DNA from: Lantana camara
Taxonomy: Eukaryota > Streptophyta > Magnoliopsida > Lamiales > Verbenaceae
DNA length: 64,000 bases
NCBI GenBank assembly: GCA_037501455.1
Contig: CM074862.1
Span: 59,055,501-59,119,500, forward strand
Direction of reading: 5' to 3'
Below are positions 50,541 to 62,537 of the stretch, piece after piece. Positions within the stretch are counted from its first letter, which is position 1. Every line of letters starts with the position of its first letter. The position numbers and the translations under genes are program-made. The notes beneath the pieces were generated by a model that was given only the letters and a program-made list of their open reading frames with translations, ran no database searches and had not been told where the DNA came from.

Positions 50541-51950
50541 CTGCTTGCAGCACCTGGAACGATGGGCACCACATCCCCCGCACTTTGAGCCCAGTCTACC
50601 CATGAAATGGGAAGTCCATACATGAACCATACTCACAGCGAACGGAGACAGAAATAAAACAACCCTGTGCTAGGCAGGACTAGACCCTGTACCAACAGTT
50701 AACAAAGTAGAGATGCAGAAGCAAGGTAACATGCATTCTCAACCAACAAAGTAAATACAATTCAAACAGGGAAGTAAACACGGGTTCCAGTAAAGTCCTA
50801 GAAACCTGTCTTGAAACAAATACTCCACAACAATAATTAAAAACGGGTTCAACTAGGACCCTAGAAACCTGTCCCGAATTTAATAAAGCAAGATAAAATA
50901 CAATTAGCCGATAAGGCCCAATACAAAGCAGGAAATTTATGCAGTACAGTGCAGTGAACATGACCAAAACTCAAACAAGGACCTCCATAGACTCCCACCT
51001 AACGACCTTAGGACCTGCAAGACAACAACTAAAAACAACAAGAGGGAGGGGTCAGCCAACTGACTGAGTGAAGGGGGTTACACATGCATATATATATAAA
51101 TAGGCAATCAAGCAGGCATAACAGCAATCAGGAATCAATCACTGCGTATGGGTGGAATTACGACCGTTGATGCAATCAGGTAAGTAGTATATACAATGCA
51201 TGTGTCGATATTCGTACGCCCTCTGTTGATACCCATTTTATCTTAACGATCCACGAGCTCTGAATAGGGACTGGGGCATGCCAGAGGTTACGGATATCTA
51301 TGTATTACATGTTAGGGGACCCACCGAGAATGGGTATTTATTCCATCCTGGACTCCTCTTTCCCTTATTAAATGACAAGAATAGGACAAGTATACAATCG
51401 AGCAAGCAGGATCAGGATATGTTACAATTATTAATAGTGGGAAAATACATGTACAAATTAACCTCCACACGCTGTTGATGTTCCGGGTAGCTAACCCTCG
51501 CCATCCAGGACAGGGTGATCTATGGGTTCCTGACTCCCCAGACCTGAGTCCATCTTCCACTAAACCTGCTGGTGGATATCCGGGGTTGCTCCAAACAGTT
51601 GGAACTTGTGTAAGAGGTCACCGTCGGCCCGATACCTCCCAGGTTCGCTCAATACACAAGCCCTGGGCCCAAGAATAGGTACAGGAATCCACACCAGCTA
51701 GCCCATCGCTAGGAGAGTCGGGGGCAATAACAGGATCTCGTAAAACAGGCTCAGGGTTAACACTACGCAGTTTATAAAGCATTTCTGATACATACCTGGT
51801 ATAAAAGATATGGCTAGTTTAATATGAAACCGTTTGGCTTGGTCTAGTTCATGCAAGGTTATAGGTTGGATATAAAAGAAAACCCTCACCTGGAAACGAC
51901 AATGCAAGAAGGACCAAGAGGGGAACCACGTGTTCCGATCATCTCCACCC
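50541..51950 (-). repeat. Gypsy LTR fragment, same orientation as the LARD LTRs
   Basis: CACCACATCCCCCGCAC near 50567, CATGAAATGGGAAGTCCATAC, GTGCTAGGCAGGACTA and GGGGTCAGCC...GACTGAGTG parallel the first 450 bp of the LARD LTRs. GGGTAGCTAACCCTCGCCATCCA near 51487 and GCCCTGGGCCC near 51660 parallel 19735-19925. It is a diverged subfamily and no open frame is meaningful. Confidence 0.65.
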
Positions 51951-51984
51951 TAGAGATTAACTGTGTAAGAAGAACAATGATAAT

Positions 51985-52952
51985 GGACTAAATCATGATG
52001 TGATATGAGGTGGCCGAGTCTTGCTAACCCGTCCACCACCCGGAGGAAGAAGGTTGGAACTTATTTTATGTTTATGATTATGATTATGTTTATGATTGAT
52101 ATGCGCCGTGCGGGGCCGGGACATGGATTGCCCAAACGAATATGTTTTATGATATGATATATGATCTGTGTGTATTATGATATATTGCATGATCACCTAG
52201 TTAATATATTAATGATATTTGTCGTACACGGTCGGAGTTTGGTTGGAGATGATGCACACTCACTCGCCGAGCCTTTATGTTTATGTATGAATTATGAGCT
52301 TAATAAATTTAATATGATCAGTCGTAAAGTCCGAGCATTGCTTAGTTATTCTCTTACCCTTTTGGGAACTAATTATAAATAAAACCTTGCTCGGGGTTTA
52401 TGACTTGCATGTGCATATTTTTATATATACGTATATCGCTCCTGCTCACTCAGTCTTCTAGAGACTGACCCCCTCTTCCCCACTTCTCAGTTCTTGCAGG
52501 TTTTGGCTAAGCGGAAGTCGAGTCATTGCAATTTTGTTCAAGTCACACTTGTACACTCGAGTCGCATTTCATATTGTTATGTTTTAATTATAGTTCCTTT
52601 ATGTATTTATTGGGCCTGTGTGCCAATTATGATTATTATTGGATATTGATTCGGGACAGATTGCATGTTTAGTTGAACCCCGTTGTTAGGTTGCATGATG
52701 GATTTAAATTATATTTTGGAATTGTCGGACTTGTTGCCATTGTTAAATTGTATGAATTACACATTATTGCTTCCGTATTGCACTCTTTGTTGTTTTGGTT
52801 TAATTGGTACAGGGTTAGTTTCTGCCTAGCTAGGTACTTTTTATTTTGTCTCCCGTTCGCTATGAGTCCGGTTCATGCTTGGATTAACCATTTCACGTGT
52901 GGACTAGACTTGTAGTGCGGGGGATGTGGCGCCTATCGTCCCGGGTGCTACA
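51985..52952 (+). repeat. Inverted gypsy LTR fragment
   Basis: It ends GGGGGATGTGGCGCC...GGGTGCTACA at 52952, the reverse complement of an LTR edge of this family. Further left, CACCCGGAGGAAGAAGG (about 52038) and GGTTGGAGATGATGCACACTCACTCGCCGAGC (split phrase, 52231-52272) are inverted counterparts of 19717-19740 and 19572-19610. With the preceding piece it makes two LTR portions facing opposite ways. Confidence 0.65.
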
Positions 52953-54443
52953 AACAAAGCAGCAATAAAACAACAGCAATCAAGGCAGGTATTCAGGTTA
53001 TCAATTAACACACAGCAGCACGTAGCAATGGCAACAGCAACGCAGTAATAACAGCAGCAGTTCACGGCCAAAAACAGGGCAAAATGGGAGGAAAACAGGG
53101 CAACAATCATTCCATTTCTTACTCCACAAGATCAGGTATATATGTGCATCAAACAAGGCAAAAATGAGTAGCAATTGACAGCAATTTCAGCCCTACAACT
53201 CTGCAGTAGCAGTTCATACGGAGAGCAGTTTATTTCCAGCTTAAATCTTCAAGTTTCATATAGTTCAACATTGGTGGATTCTCATACACTTAACATAAAT
53301 CGAATTCAAGTTCAAATACACATATTAGGAACTGAAGTGGTCAGATTTCACGCCCCATTCATCAAGAAAACAAAATCTAAAACATGAAATCAAATATGGA
53401 GTCATAACCTAACTATTTCATTATCTCTTCAAAAACCCATGAAAGCATACTTAAAATTGGGGATGCATAGCTTAAAATGATACATATTGAATGTATAATA
53501 TAACCCTAAGCTTACCTTGTGGATTAGATGGAAGATGGAAGAGATTTGAGCTTGAATCTCCAAGGTTGACATGAGTTACGGGAATGACTGGAAGTAGGGG
53601 TTGGGGCTGATATTTCTCTTGTGTGTGAGGGTTAGTTCGGTTGAGGGGGATAAGGATCAGTAAAGGGATGAGTTAGGGTTCCAATGCCTCTAACCATGGT
53701 TAATTTGGTCAAGGTTTGAATGAGTTATGGCATTTTTAGTAAAGGGTGGCAGATTTGCATCCGTTTCGGTTTTCGGTTGAATTTCGGAGGTTCAAATGGT
53801 CTTAGAAAAATACGAGGCTAAGTTTATTGAACTTGAATTTTTGTTATGAGTTCAGAAAAATTGACGAAACTCGAATCCGAGTTTCCTAGCTCAAGATATC
53901 ACATACGAAACCAAGGGTGCGCTAATTGCCCATTAGCCCCCGATTTGGTTCCACAAATAAAAATAAATTTGTTACCACGTCAAACAAAGTCGAAAACATA
54001 AAACGAGCATATAAACATGTTCATAACACATAAATCTACAACAAACTAAATTTTCATGAATTTTCGATATCAAATCATATAAGAACGACGCACGATTAAA
54101 ACACTCGTGCGTAAACGTAACAATTTCATAACATTTCAAATTAAATAATAAAATTCAAATTCTAATTTAATTTAAATATGCAAGTCAACGTTTAATGTTG
54201 AAATTAATTAATATAATTAAACATGATTAATTAGCATTAATTCTTAATTATCAATTTAAGTAAATAATTAACGAAATAAATTATAATAAAATATAATAAA
54301 AATTATAAAATAATAACAATTTATATTAGAATTAAATATTTAAAACATTTATAAATAATTAATCGCATAATTAAATAATTTAAATTGCACAATTTATAAA
54401 CACATACGACATAATAGTACAAATGAAAAACCGGGCCGTTACA
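52953..54443 (-). repeat. 3' LTR remnant of the second LARD-like element
   Basis: It ends GGGCCGTTACA directly before the PPT. Its right third (54118-54443) is very AT-rich and matches 59993-60305. It lacks the LTR portion that should precede 52953. Confidence 0.7.
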
Positions 54444-57400
54444 ACCTCTCCCCCTTAAAAGAATCCGTCCTCGGATTCACTACTCACCCAAACAACCAAT
54501 AAGAGATTCCCCGTCTCTCGCAAACAACAAGGAGAGAGCCCCGTCTCTCAAACAACAATGAGAGAACCCCGTCTCTCAAGCAGCAATGAGAGAACCCGGT
54601 CTCTCGCAAGCAAAGAGAGCACCTCGTCTCTCGAACAAAATAAGAGAATCCCCATCTCTTACAAACAACAACAAAGCAAGGAAGTCTCTAATACTCCCGA
54701 GCAACACAACGCAAAACAATAATTAAAGTCACGCAAGATACCCAAACCAGGTAACAGATATTATCCTAGTTGATTTTCAATTACTTCAAATAATTTAACA
54801 TGGTAAGGAATCAAAGCACATAACATAAGAATTATTTAAATTAAATTTACATGGATGCATGTATCATGGGTGCTTCATGTACCGTGCACCGTAGTTCCAT
54901 AATTCAGAATGGTAAGTTTCGTTGTCCAGAGCGAGATCTGTCCCGAAAGTGAGTTCAGTGCTCGACTTGTCTTTAAGCTCTTCAGGGTACCCCAGCAAAG
55001 CAATTAATAGATCCTCTAAGGATTTTTATTCTTTATTCCCTTCTGACTTGTAGTGCTTCCAGTCTTCTTCGATCTTTCACCATTTCCCATAATCTTCATT
55101 TGACCAACCAACTCTTTTTAATTAACCGAGCTTGACCTTCCTGAATACCCTTAATTCCTTCGTCCTGAAATCAGATCCATAGCTATTTCCTTTTTCTCAT
55201 ATCAAAACCTAACATACCATTGAAGATAACTACCCTTGGCGTCCTTAAAAATTTATTCTCGACCTTAATATATATTACCCAAATCTCCTCCTGTCTTTCG
55301 TTCAATTCACCCTTCTTATTCTCTTAAAACCTCTAAGGTGAAATTTAGTATTCGGCCCCTACTATTCCTTAATCGAAGATAGGATGTTCTTGATGATTCT
55401 TGAAGAAGTTTGATTTAAATTTTCCCCATGTTCATCCTTGCCGATTTATCGCTTCTGGAATCTCTTTCCAAATTCATTGAACCAAACTTTATTAACGACA
55501 TCCCTTTTTATGATAACTTGAATCGGTTCCCTCTTGACATCTCAGCTTAGGAGTTTCCCAACCTCCTTCGTAACTACCTTATCTTCAAATCAACTTACAT
55601 ACTTAGAAAGATTCAACAAACTATCTTCTCTATTCCCCGTGAAATTCTTCAATCCGAATTTAGTGACTCAGCTTCCATTTTAATGGTTAATCCTTAAAGT
55701 CGTCTTATTCATCTCCACTTACCACCATAAAATTCCCGAATCTTCCCTAATTGCATTTCCGTTATTTCTATAATTATTTCTTCGACCCCGACCTCGAGTT
55801 TCAATTTTCCTCTTGGTCGTGGTCTCCCCCCTAAACTTTCTGTCCTTACCTGCCGAATTCCATTAATTCTTCTTTTATTGAAATTCTTGATGAATAATTT
55901 CCATTAGAGAGGATTTTAATCAAAATGGCAACCCCAACGTTTTGCCTTTCAACTTCCCTTCTACTTCGCTTGATGTCCGAAACTCCTTTCCTATTCTTGT
56001 CCGATCGAAGACCCCGAATCCAACTCTAGTCTCACTTCTCTTTCTGAATTCCCGTTTCTATCAATCTATCCTTTACTTGAAATTCTTTATTTCTCCAAAG
56101 TCATCTTCCTTATAACTCAGATGTGGGTCGGTTGAAATGATACTTGATAAGTGAGATGAAAGAATTTCCTATCAATTAAACACTAGAATGCATGTCGGGT
56201 TAAAATGACGATTCATGTGGCACATTTACGACAATTAAATATGCAGCGCCTCAGGGCAACGAAATCAATTAGAAATGCACGCACAAACATAAGCAAAGAA
56301 GAATAAATAATTGATGCGAAGTATGATGCACGTGCTATGTATGTTTTGGAACCTGTTACCAATGTGGTAAATTGTTAGCTCGGTAGCTTTTCCTCGTTCC
56401 TCAAATCACGAGGTTACTTTGATTTGGTGATTATTCCTTGCCTTTCCCACGGTCTTTGAGATTTCCATAAATAATTGTAAATCAACTTGTATCTTCCACT
56501 ATCTGAGATTGTAATTTGTTGATCCCTAATTCTTCCACGTCCACGGAGTTACCATCCAACTTCTCCTCGAAATTCGACCTCTACTTCTAGTTGTCACCTC
56601 GATCAAGAATCCCGTGCTTATATATCCTTTATGAGTTTAATTCACCTCCAATTGCTTATACTTGAGCGCATGATTTCCTTGCAAAGAATCTTTGCCCTTC
56701 TTCACCGTTTCCATTTGTTACTCTATATTTCCCAAATCCACCTCACAACATGCCAATTCAGTTTGGATTTGGAGAATGAACTCAAATCCTGTCCTTAGCA
56801 TTATCACCCTCCATGAATTGTGTTTATCATATTACTTAACTTTCTTTAACTCCTTCTCGACTTGCTTCCCATCTTAGTCAAAATCCCAAGCAGCCGAATC
56901 CAACCTCTTCCCGATCTTGACTTCTAAAACTCGATTTCTAATTACTAGGTTTATTTAGAAGCCCTTGACAATCCTTGGGCTTAATTCCCACCAGATCCAT
57001 TTTACATGACCCCTGAACTAAAATACCTTCAAGGTTCATATACTCCATTCCTTAGGTTGAGAAATCCCTTGAATCCAATTAAAGCACCCTAAGTAGTGGA
57101 TTCACATAAATTGATCTTCTGAGTCACATCCATCCCACGATTAACTCCTATTTCACCAAATGTCCCTCTAGCCTCGCATCTCCAAAGTCAAACCGCCCAT
57201 TCTGGATCCTAACCATTAATTCTAACTCCGTCTATGAAGCCACGCATCTAGCATTCTCCACATTCCTCCCCGGTGCATCCTTCCTATCCTCCATGCCTCA
57301 TAAAGGACTTGCAATAGAACGTTGTTAGCATGATGTTTGGCCGTGGTTTGATATTATCTTCATAACCTATAAATCAGAACTCATTCCAAGGATATATGCA

Positions 57401-57624
57401 TGCGATTAGTGCATGCTCATGGCACGTACTTGACACGAAAAGCACTGGTCCAATGCAGGAATGGAACAAATAAGTTAATAAAATTCAAAAAGGAAAGCAA
57501 TACATACTCAAGATCGATGCAATGCACACATTGTCACGTAGTTCCTAAGCCGTGTGACCTAGACTGACTCAATCCCGACACGAGAACACCGGTTTTGTAA
57601 CCGGGGTTTGATACCACTTAAGGA
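54444..57624 (-). other. Non-coding internal domain and PPT of the second LARD-like element
   Basis: It begins on the plus strand with ACCTCTCCCCCTTAAAAG, whose minus strand is the polypurine tract. GAGAG...CTCTC stem-loop units follow at about 54500-54660. It is otherwise pyrimidine-rich on the plus strand with no credible gene. Near its right end TTTGATACCA (57608-57617) corresponds to the primer site TGGTATCAGAGCC of the younger copy with changes. Confidence 0.7.
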
Positions 57625-60305
57625 TCTAGCACCCGAGCGCAAGGTACCAGATCCCCCGCACCGAGACTCGATCCGAATATGAAATGGACAATCCATACCC
57701 GAGCTAGATCACCGCGAACGGGGACATACACACTCGCTAAGCTAGGCGGGAGCTAACTATCGCAACCAAAGAGACAATAAAACAGAAATATCACCAATGC
57801 GGAAGCGAAGTACATACATACATAACAAGATAAGCAATAACAATGGGTTCAACTACCATAGATACCTAATCCTGAAATTCAATAAAATCATAAAACATCA
57901 ATATCATATTCTCTCTATTCCTATAACTTGTTCAGAATCCTTGATAGTAGTAACAATCAATACCAATCATACATTCTCCATAACTTAAACAAATTATAGT
58001 TCAATATGCATATGTAGAGACTCTGACTTAACCGAAAGACTTAATAGACTTGACTTCCCGCCTAGCAGTCCAAACTTGCAAGAACACTGAAAACAATCTG
58101 GGTTCAGTTTATACGAGACTGGTGGGTAAAAAACGAGGCATAAGTAACATATAGAACAATATTTAAACATTCACATCCAAGTTATAATCCCATATGAGGT
58201 TTTTAGAGCATTTCCCAAGTGGGTGAAATAAATAAGTCATCAAAAGGGATTATAACGTTAATTTTTCATTAGGTCGTTTGTGGCCCAGCGAGTGGGCGTG
58301 CATTATCTCCAACCAACACCTCGTGTAGTTCATTTAACATTCTTTCTTTCTTTCTTTCATTCATGCATAACATTCTTTTGTGTACATTCATGAACATTTA
58401 CACCTTCTCCCTCCGGTTGATGGCCGGGTGGTCGGCCCGAACCATCCATTCATTGACCAAAAGGGGAACATGACTCCCCAGATGGCACTCAGCGTCCATT
58501 CCTCGCTAACTCCTAACGAGGTCCGGTTACGCCATTCATTGGTGGGACTAGTGTGAGGGTTCACCGTCAGCCCATGCCTCCTCGGTTCACCACTCACACC
58601 AAGATCCTGGGCCCCATTCTGTGCATAATATTCTTTCTTTTCTCGCCAAAACATTTGGTAGGTTCATAAAACAAGGGCTTACGTTTAAAATCATTGACTC
58701 AGGAAAACGACTCTATATACATATATACTTTTGGCTGAAATCTTTACACGTTGGGAGTATATAGGGTCATTTAACTAAATAGAAGAGAAACCCACCTGTA
58801 CGCCTCTTTTCGAACAATACCAAGAAGAAAAAGGAGACTCGAAAGTGTCCTATGAATCTGGCATCTCCGCCCTGGAGAACACTGTGCAAAAGACAATGTA
58901 ACGTGTTCGTGAGACCCCAATGAACCATATATGACGCACGACAACGCTATGCACATGGTATGAGATGTTTAAGAAATAGAATGATATCATGAAGCCACAT
59001 AATTCAAGTAATTCATTCAAGGGTATCTAATACATGAAGGTTTCATGTTCATTCATTTCCATACTTTCATGATTCATAGCATTTCAAGTCATGAATTTCC
59101 GATAACAATTGTAACTCAAATATATCCAGTTTACCTTTATAAATTAAACCGAACAAGGGCATTTAAATCATTTAAATACGTAAATCATAAAATAGATAAC
59201 AATCAATTCCATAAATTAAGTCCATAAGTCATAACATAAAATTCCACAATTTAAAAGGGCACACTTCATGAAATAATAGCATGCCACTTTAGTCTCATAA
59301 ATTCATATCTTCACATTTTATATCAAATGAATCCAAGAATTTCATATAACAATTAAATTCAAAAATTAAAATAAATTAAATAATACTAAAATTTAATAAA
59401 TAATTACATAATCATGCATAAAATATCAAATTTCATTCATACAAAAATTTACAATTCAACATATATGTAATCCTAAATATATTAGATATATACGTACATA
59501 TGCATGCAATTACTACAAATTAACATGCATGCAATATTTATATATATATATATATATATATATACGTACATATACACAATGTATATATATATTATTCATG
59601 CATGCACAATACAAAGTATATGTATAATTTACACACGCATGTATCTTTCATGCAATATATATATATATATATATCTAATTACATGCACATATGCACAATT
59701 CAACAACAAATCAACAGGCATTACTATTTTAAGTACATGTTTGCATGCTCCCACATCACTTAAAAAATAAAAAGGGAGGAATGAAATGCAACAACAAAAG
59801 GGGCAGCGTTCTGTAAAAGGTGGTACCGGGCCGGGTAATTTCATGCATGAAACCTCCCCAGCCGGGAGTTACGGTACAGAAGCAACGCAACAGTTCAGGA
59901 CCAAGTTCTCCCCTGTTTTCTTTCCTTAATACACAGCAGCAACAACCAACAAAGCAACAATAAAACAACAACAATCAAGGCAAGTATTCCCGTAACAATT
60001 TCATAACATTTCAAATTAAATAATAAAATTCAAATTCTATTTAAATTTAAATATGCAAGTCAACGTTTAATGTTGAAATTAATTAATATAATTAAACATG
60101 ATTAATTAGCATTAATTCTTAATTATCAATTTAAATAAATAATTAACGAAATAAATTATAATAAAAATTATAAAATAATAACAATTATTAGAATTAAATA
60201 TTTAAAACATTTATAAACAATTAATCGCATAATTAAATAATTTAAATTGCACAATTTATAAACACATACGACATAATAGTACAAATGAAAAACCGAGGCG
60301 TTACA
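57625..60305 (-). repeat. 5' LTR of the second LARD-like element (2.68 kb, partly deleted)
   Basis: CACCCGAGCGCAAGGT (57632), CCCCGCACCGAGACTCGAT, GGCGTGCATTATCTCCAACC (58296) and AACATGACTCCCCAGATGGC (58468) match the LTRs at 18968 and 25273. It contains TA-rich microsatellites around 59535-59600 and 59657-59676 and a CTTT run near 58340. It ends GAGGCGTTACA. Confidence 0.75.
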
Positions 60306-60608
60306 GATTATAACGTTCATTTTCATTCTTTAGGTCTTTCGTGGCCCGACGGGTAGGCGTGCATTATCTCCAACCAACACCTCGTGTAGTTCATTAAACA
60401 TTCTTTCTTTCTTTCTTTCTTTCATGAATTACATTCTTTTGTGTACATTCATGAACATTTACACCTTCTTCCTCCGGGTGATGGCCGGGTGATCGGCCCG
60501 AACTATCCATTCATTGACCAAAAGGGGAACATGACTCCCCAGATGACACTCAGCGTCCAATGGGCCATGCCTCCCCGGGTTACCGTTCATTGGTGGAACT
60601 TGTGTGAG
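60306..60608 (-). repeat. LTR fragment of the same gypsy family, cut by a copia element
   Basis: It starts GATTATAACGTTCATTTTCA and matches 58250-58560, including a CTTT microsatellite at about 60403-60423, and stops at GTGTGAGGG where the copia LTR begins. It is the remnant of the LTR into which the second LARD-like element and then a copia element inserted. Confidence 0.7.
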
Positions 60609-62521
60609 GGTGTTGGAAAACACGAATCAGAAAGCAGCGAAATTTAAAAAATTTTCCCAACAAAAGGATCTAGGACTCACAATCGTGTAACCAAATTCGT
60701 AGAGATAAGAAACTTACTTTTCTTTTATTCTTTCTTGAAGCGTTTCAAGCCACCCAAGAACGCTCTTCTCTCAGCTTGATCCCCTCTCCTTGGTAAAGCT
60801 CGAATCTTCAAACTTCTAACTTGAAGCTCTCTAGAGATAGTCCACCAACTTGACTACAACCTAACTAGTAAGGATGCTAGTTCTCTAGTTAGTGTTTAGG
60901 CTTACCCTAAGGTTTCGTTTATCTTGGAGAAAGGATAGTGTTCAACACATGAACCAAAAGAATTGCAATTAGCTCTAAGGGGAGCTCGAGCTCCCCTATT
61001 TATAACAAGGGAGTGGCCGAAAATCCTAGTCCTTATGGACTAAGGATTTTAGTCCCTCTCTCCTATTACTTGATCATCAAGTAATTTTGACTTTGACTTT
61101 GAATTCAAATTCAAATCAACTTTCAAGAGAGCTAAAATATCCAAACTATTTTTGGATAATTTTATACTTTATTTATTTAAAATAAATAACTTATTTTATC
61201 TAATTAATTAATTCATAATTAATTAACTAGATTATTTTTCTCCAAAATAAGACTTTCTTTTTAATTCAAAATTAAACCAAAGTCTATTAAATAATTAACA
61301 CATTAATTATTTAATCACCAAATAAATATTCACGCACGTGACCCACACGTGTCACGCACGTGACCCACACGTGTGGAACCCTTGGGCCCGATTAACTCGT
61401 TTAATCATTTTAAAGCCTCAACTCATGTAACCAAGTTGTTGTGTGTGACCCTCTAGGTTCTCAATTCAATTAGCAGTGACCCCAATTAATTAATTCACTA
61501 ATGAATTAATCGGTCCACAGATTAAACGACCATAGTCTAGCAACAGGTGTTTAGCCCCTAGCTGAATTGGAATGTTCGGATTCGACAGAACCTTTAAGTC
61601 ATTGATTCATGTGAGATACAATCCTCCTACTTACTATCTCTCAACCAAGATCTAGGGCACGGGAATAATCAGAACCCTAATAATCCGGTCTTAAAGCTAA
61701 GTGCATTTCATATCCATTTGATCTCAATCCAAGAAATCCTTTTCTTTATGTCTTGATCTACTGCCTTGGCCAAGGACTCCATGTGGCATATGAATGACTT
61801 ACACAATAAGAGATCACCTTGCAAATGCAAGTGTAGGTCCTTTCTTGATTCTCATTCACTTTCATGAATCACTTGTGCATCCCCAGCATAAGCCTTGAAT
61901 CAGTAGACTAAGGCGACACCCTTTAAAGCTTATACCTAAGACTACAGAGTTAACTCATAAAGTGACAAGGAACCTCAAGTCTTAAGGATCAATTAATCAC
62001 ATCAATGACTCGTGAGATATTTCCTAATCTGGAAGTTTCTATTTCCTGAAATAGAAACTTCCTTTCCCATTTAGGAATGTTCTCACGCGGGGCACCTCAG
62101 TGAACTTACTTATTAAAGTAAGCACCCTCATGTATCACGCACGTATCAACTATACACTTTGCACCTCCATGAAACAAGGTGGTCCTTCTTAAGGGCGTGA
62201 TCCCACAAGCAAGCCTTAGAGGAGTCAGGTTGACACTCCCACTGTCTGTAGGACTCATCGGCTTGGAGTATTTTACTAATCATGACTTATGTGATATAGG
62301 GCTCGTTTCATGAACCATTTCACCTAAATGGTGGAGTCCTAAAGTCATCAGGATTAGGGGAGTTCTCATACATGCACAGCTAAAGTAAACGCATACCAAA
62401 CAAGAGCATATAAAGAAGTGTTGCCTCAATTCGTTATTTCATTCAAAGATTGTCTGTGATTAAAATAAGGAAAAGCACAAAGCGGATACACAATCGGCTT
62501 TCTAGGGCACTATTCCTAACA
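60609..62521 (-). repeat. 3' LTR of a Ty1/copia element (1.9 kb)
   Basis: In element sense it starts TGTTAGGAATAGTGCCC and ends CGTGTTTTCCAACA, a typical copia LTR with TG...CA ends. It sits directly downstream of a polypurine tract and the RNase H end of pol. The 5-mer after its 3' end is GAGGG (60604-60608). The other end of the element is outside the window, so the target duplication cannot be checked. Confidence 0.88.
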
Positions 62522-62535
62522 ATCTCCCACTTGCC
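62522..62535 (-). promoter_or_regulatory. Polypurine tract of the copia element
   Basis: In element sense GGCAAGTGGGAGAT directly precedes the 3' LTR. This is the usual copia plus-strand priming site. Confidence 0.88.
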
Positions 62536-62537
62536 TG

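Larger units (their letters stand above)
52953..60305 (-). mobile_element. Second LARD-like element, older and rearranged
   Basis: Same architecture as 18968-28196: an LTR remnant (52953-54443), a PPT (from 54444), a non-coding internal domain (54444-57624), a degraded primer site and a second LTR (57625-60305). The LTR tails 54118-54443 and about 59993-60305 match closely. The right LTR lacks about 1.1 kb found between the AATCAAGGCA(A/G)GTATTC and GTAACAATTTC landmarks of the left one. The right LTR start is decayed to TCTAGCACCC. The left LTR is cut at 52953 by an inverted LTR. No gag or pol is visible. The base after 60305 is GATTA within a matching LTR, so it probably inserted into a relative. 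Confidence 0.75.
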
